A stretch of 64,000 nt of DNA. Source: Dimorphilus gyrociliatus (Eukaryota > Annelida > Polychaeta > Dinophilidae). The DNA lies in contig CAJFCJ010000020.1 in NCBI GenBank assembly GCA_904063045.1, positions 364,916 through 428,915 on the forward strand, given 5' to 3'. This document shows, in pieces, positions 62,043 to 64,000 of the stretch; the stretch's first letter is position 1; each line of letters begins with the position of its first letter. The notes under the pieces are model-generated. The model saw only the letters and a list, made by a program, of their open reading frames with translations. It searched no databases and was not told where the DNA came from. Both the position numbers and the translations under genes were made by a program.

Positions 62043-62136
62043 GATTGTCCGAATCTCTGATTACGGTTGTCGTTAAATTGAAGCAATTTTCTGTATCGGA
62101 ATGGAGTTGATAAACGTGTGACTGGACTGTTATGGG

Positions 62137-62144
62137 CTTTTATA
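62137..62144 (-). promoter_or_regulatory. TATA box for the single-exon gene
   Basis: On the minus strand the sequence reads GTATAAAAGCCC. Start would be near 62110, leaving a leader of roughly 65-70 bp before the ATG at 62042. Confidence 0.5.
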
Positions 62145-64000
62145 CTTTTCATGAGCACTTTTTAATTGTGAGAAGCTTTTTGCTAATGAGGATCTACTTT
62201 CTTTTTCTACACAAAAAATGAGCTTTATAACAGTATAGAGATCGTTTGCCAATTGTCAGCTTAGAAAGTGAAAGTACTAGGTCAAGAATTGAGTTCAAAG
62301 TCAAGTTGATTGAAAGTTGTTAAAGCTGAGGTAATGACCAAATCTCGATCAATAAACGTCTATTAAATCTATAATATAATTTTTATCCAGTATACACTAG
62401 TCTTGAAGCAAAAAGACGAAATTTACAATAATTGAAAATTATATTAAAGCAAATATTCTCCTATGGCATTAATCATCTAATGCATGATAATTTCAACAGG
62501 TTGTTTTACAAGATTTCGCACATAAATTACGATTAATTACTTGTATGGTTTGAAGATAATAAAGGAAAACCATGTAAAACAATAATTCCAACTTCTACAA
62601 TATTATATTTTATTATTTTAATATTTATATTAGAAATAAATCCTTTCTTTTACGTAATCAATTATTGCTCTCATATTTAACCTGTATAATTTCAAAACAA
62701 TATATACTTCTATATATTTTGTAGATAGAAAGTATATAGTATACTTACAAAAAGTCATCAATTTCATACTCTGGACATTTCAAGCTGTTAAGTTCTTTTT
62801 TTATGTTGGAGTGTTTTTTTTTTAAATTTTAATTAATACAAATCGTGAAGGTTGATTAAAACTTTCACCGTATCTCTTTTCTCTTCATTTATTACAATTA
62901 AAATATAGCAAGCTGTGAAAATAAGACATTTTGAATAATAAGGCTATAGTCTTATTTGATTATCATTTAAATAATTTATTATTTAATATTTATATTCGTT
63001 TAATTGCCTAATGGTATAGACTTGGGAAAATGGGTGAAAAAGAGGTAGACGATTGCTAAGAGTAGAAGGAACGAACGTGAAGTTTAAAAAGATTTATTTA
63101 CAGATTGAAATGTGCAAAGAGACTAGTATTACACCCTTGTGGTGTATCAAACTAAGTTGATTACTTTAATTAATTAATTAATTAAGAAATTAGGACAAGT
63201 AGTCAACTATTTGTGTAGAATATATAAAGCTCAAATTTCTTTGTATACTTAATATATATTTTAAGATATTTAAAATTACTATCTTCTGTTAAAAAAATGA
63301 ACTTAACAGGCAAAAATAAAATATCGTCAGGCTAGAAAACAGTACAACAGACAGTTAGGTTTACAATTTTGTTACATTCTTTTACATTGTAGCTCTTATA
63401 CTTGCATAGTATGATAAATAAACTATTAGTCTCTGCTTTATTCCTTCGATAATTATTAATAAGTTCTTCAATTAACTTATAATAAGGACCTGAATGAGGT
63501 TCCTCTACATTGTTAACAAACAAAAAAAAACACAAGTACTGTGTGCATAGAATAGTTTTTATTAGACTGATCTATTTGTTTTGAACAAATGCAAAAATAA
63601 ATTCTATTCACTACGTATGAATACGTAAGATTAAATAACATTGATTAAAAAAGCTAGTAATGTTTTTGGAGGAGTGAACTGAGAGGGAGGGGGCGATGGA
63701 AGGGTTTTGCAATTGTCGGCAATTATTATAAGAGTTATTGTAGTATTATAGCTAGCGGGAGGTCAGAGGGATAATATTGAATAGGATTATTACATTAAAA
63801 CGTAGTTACTAAAAAGAAAAGACATATTTATACAAAGTTAACCTTTCTTTTAAGTAAATAAAAGAGGAATAAAAAATTAACTAAATAGTTGTAATAATAA
63901 AAAGAAATAGTTAGTTTTTTTATTATAGAAAACTAAATGACAACTATATCTTTATGCTTTTTTATAATCTAATTTATGAGGTATTCTTAAGAGCTAAATA
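62145..64000. other. Right-hand interval without a supported gene
   Basis: AT-rich. A 67-codon minus-strand frame at 63332-63535 contains a protein-like stretch (VEEPHSGPYYKLIEELINNYRRNKAET) that could be an exon of a gene reaching beyond the right edge, but no clear acceptor or partner exon is present. A purine-rich patch GAGAGGGAGGGGGCGATGG (63679-63697) is the only GC-rich island and may be UTR or promoter of that outside gene. Confidence 0.4.

Overview
This is a window of nuclear DNA from a small, AT-rich invertebrate animal genome. Genes are split by many short GT-AG introns, mostly 50-110 bp, and intergenic spaces are small. The gene set is animal-specific: DUOX with its maturation factor DUOXA, villin, a SORBS/CAP-type triple-SH3 adaptor, a ZU5-UPA-death-domain ankyrin, a cadherin, a peptide GPCR, and CYSTM1 and CIAO2A homologues. 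I saw no bacterial operon, phage, CRISPR array or recognisable transposase. The phylum cannot be fixed from the sequence. The standard genetic code fits, and TATA boxes of the TATAAAA(A/G) type precede some genes.

Layout. 0-1.1 kb holds the 3' part of an arrestin-domain gene (+). 1.4-3.5 kb is DUOXA (-), head to head with DUOX (+, 4.1-10.1 kb, 21 exons, 1535 aa). 10.1-15.2 kb is a gene-poor AT-rich stretch. 15.2-16.0 kb is a two-exon CYSTM1 homologue (-). 17.7-20.2 kb is an unrecognised helical protein gene (+), converging on a small coiled-coil gene (-, 20.3-20.7 kb). 21.4-22.0 kb is a transgelin/calponin-type CH-domain gene (-), divergent from a seven-exon neuropeptide-type GPCR (+, 22.4-24.9 kb). 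26.4-29.7 kb is a full villin with headpiece (+). 30.2-33.4 kb is a single-pass cadherin (+). 35.1-39.0 kb is the SORBS-like adaptor (+). 39.1-41.5 kb is a small acidic protein gene (-). 43.5-54.9 kb is an ankyrin (+, 28 exons, about 2386 aa). 55.2-59.5 kb is a mucin-like type I membrane protein (+). 60.3-60.9 kb is CIAO2A (+), and 61.6-62.0 kb is a single-exon gene of unknown function (-).

Exon models were built by hand. Every junction in the recognised genes was checked for GT-AG (one GC-AG) and for phase, and each assembled frame is open to its stop. Functional links visible here are DUOX/DUOXA (a hydrogen-peroxide-producing oxidase and its ER-exit partner) sharing one divergent promoter region, and possibly villin next to a cadherin ending in a PDZ ligand, as in microvilli. 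The most unusual items are the ankyrin with two complete death domains and a probable decayed third between them, the GPCR lacking two class A landmark residues, the degenerate second EF-hand of DUOX, and the 30-bp coding repeat in the DUOXA tail.
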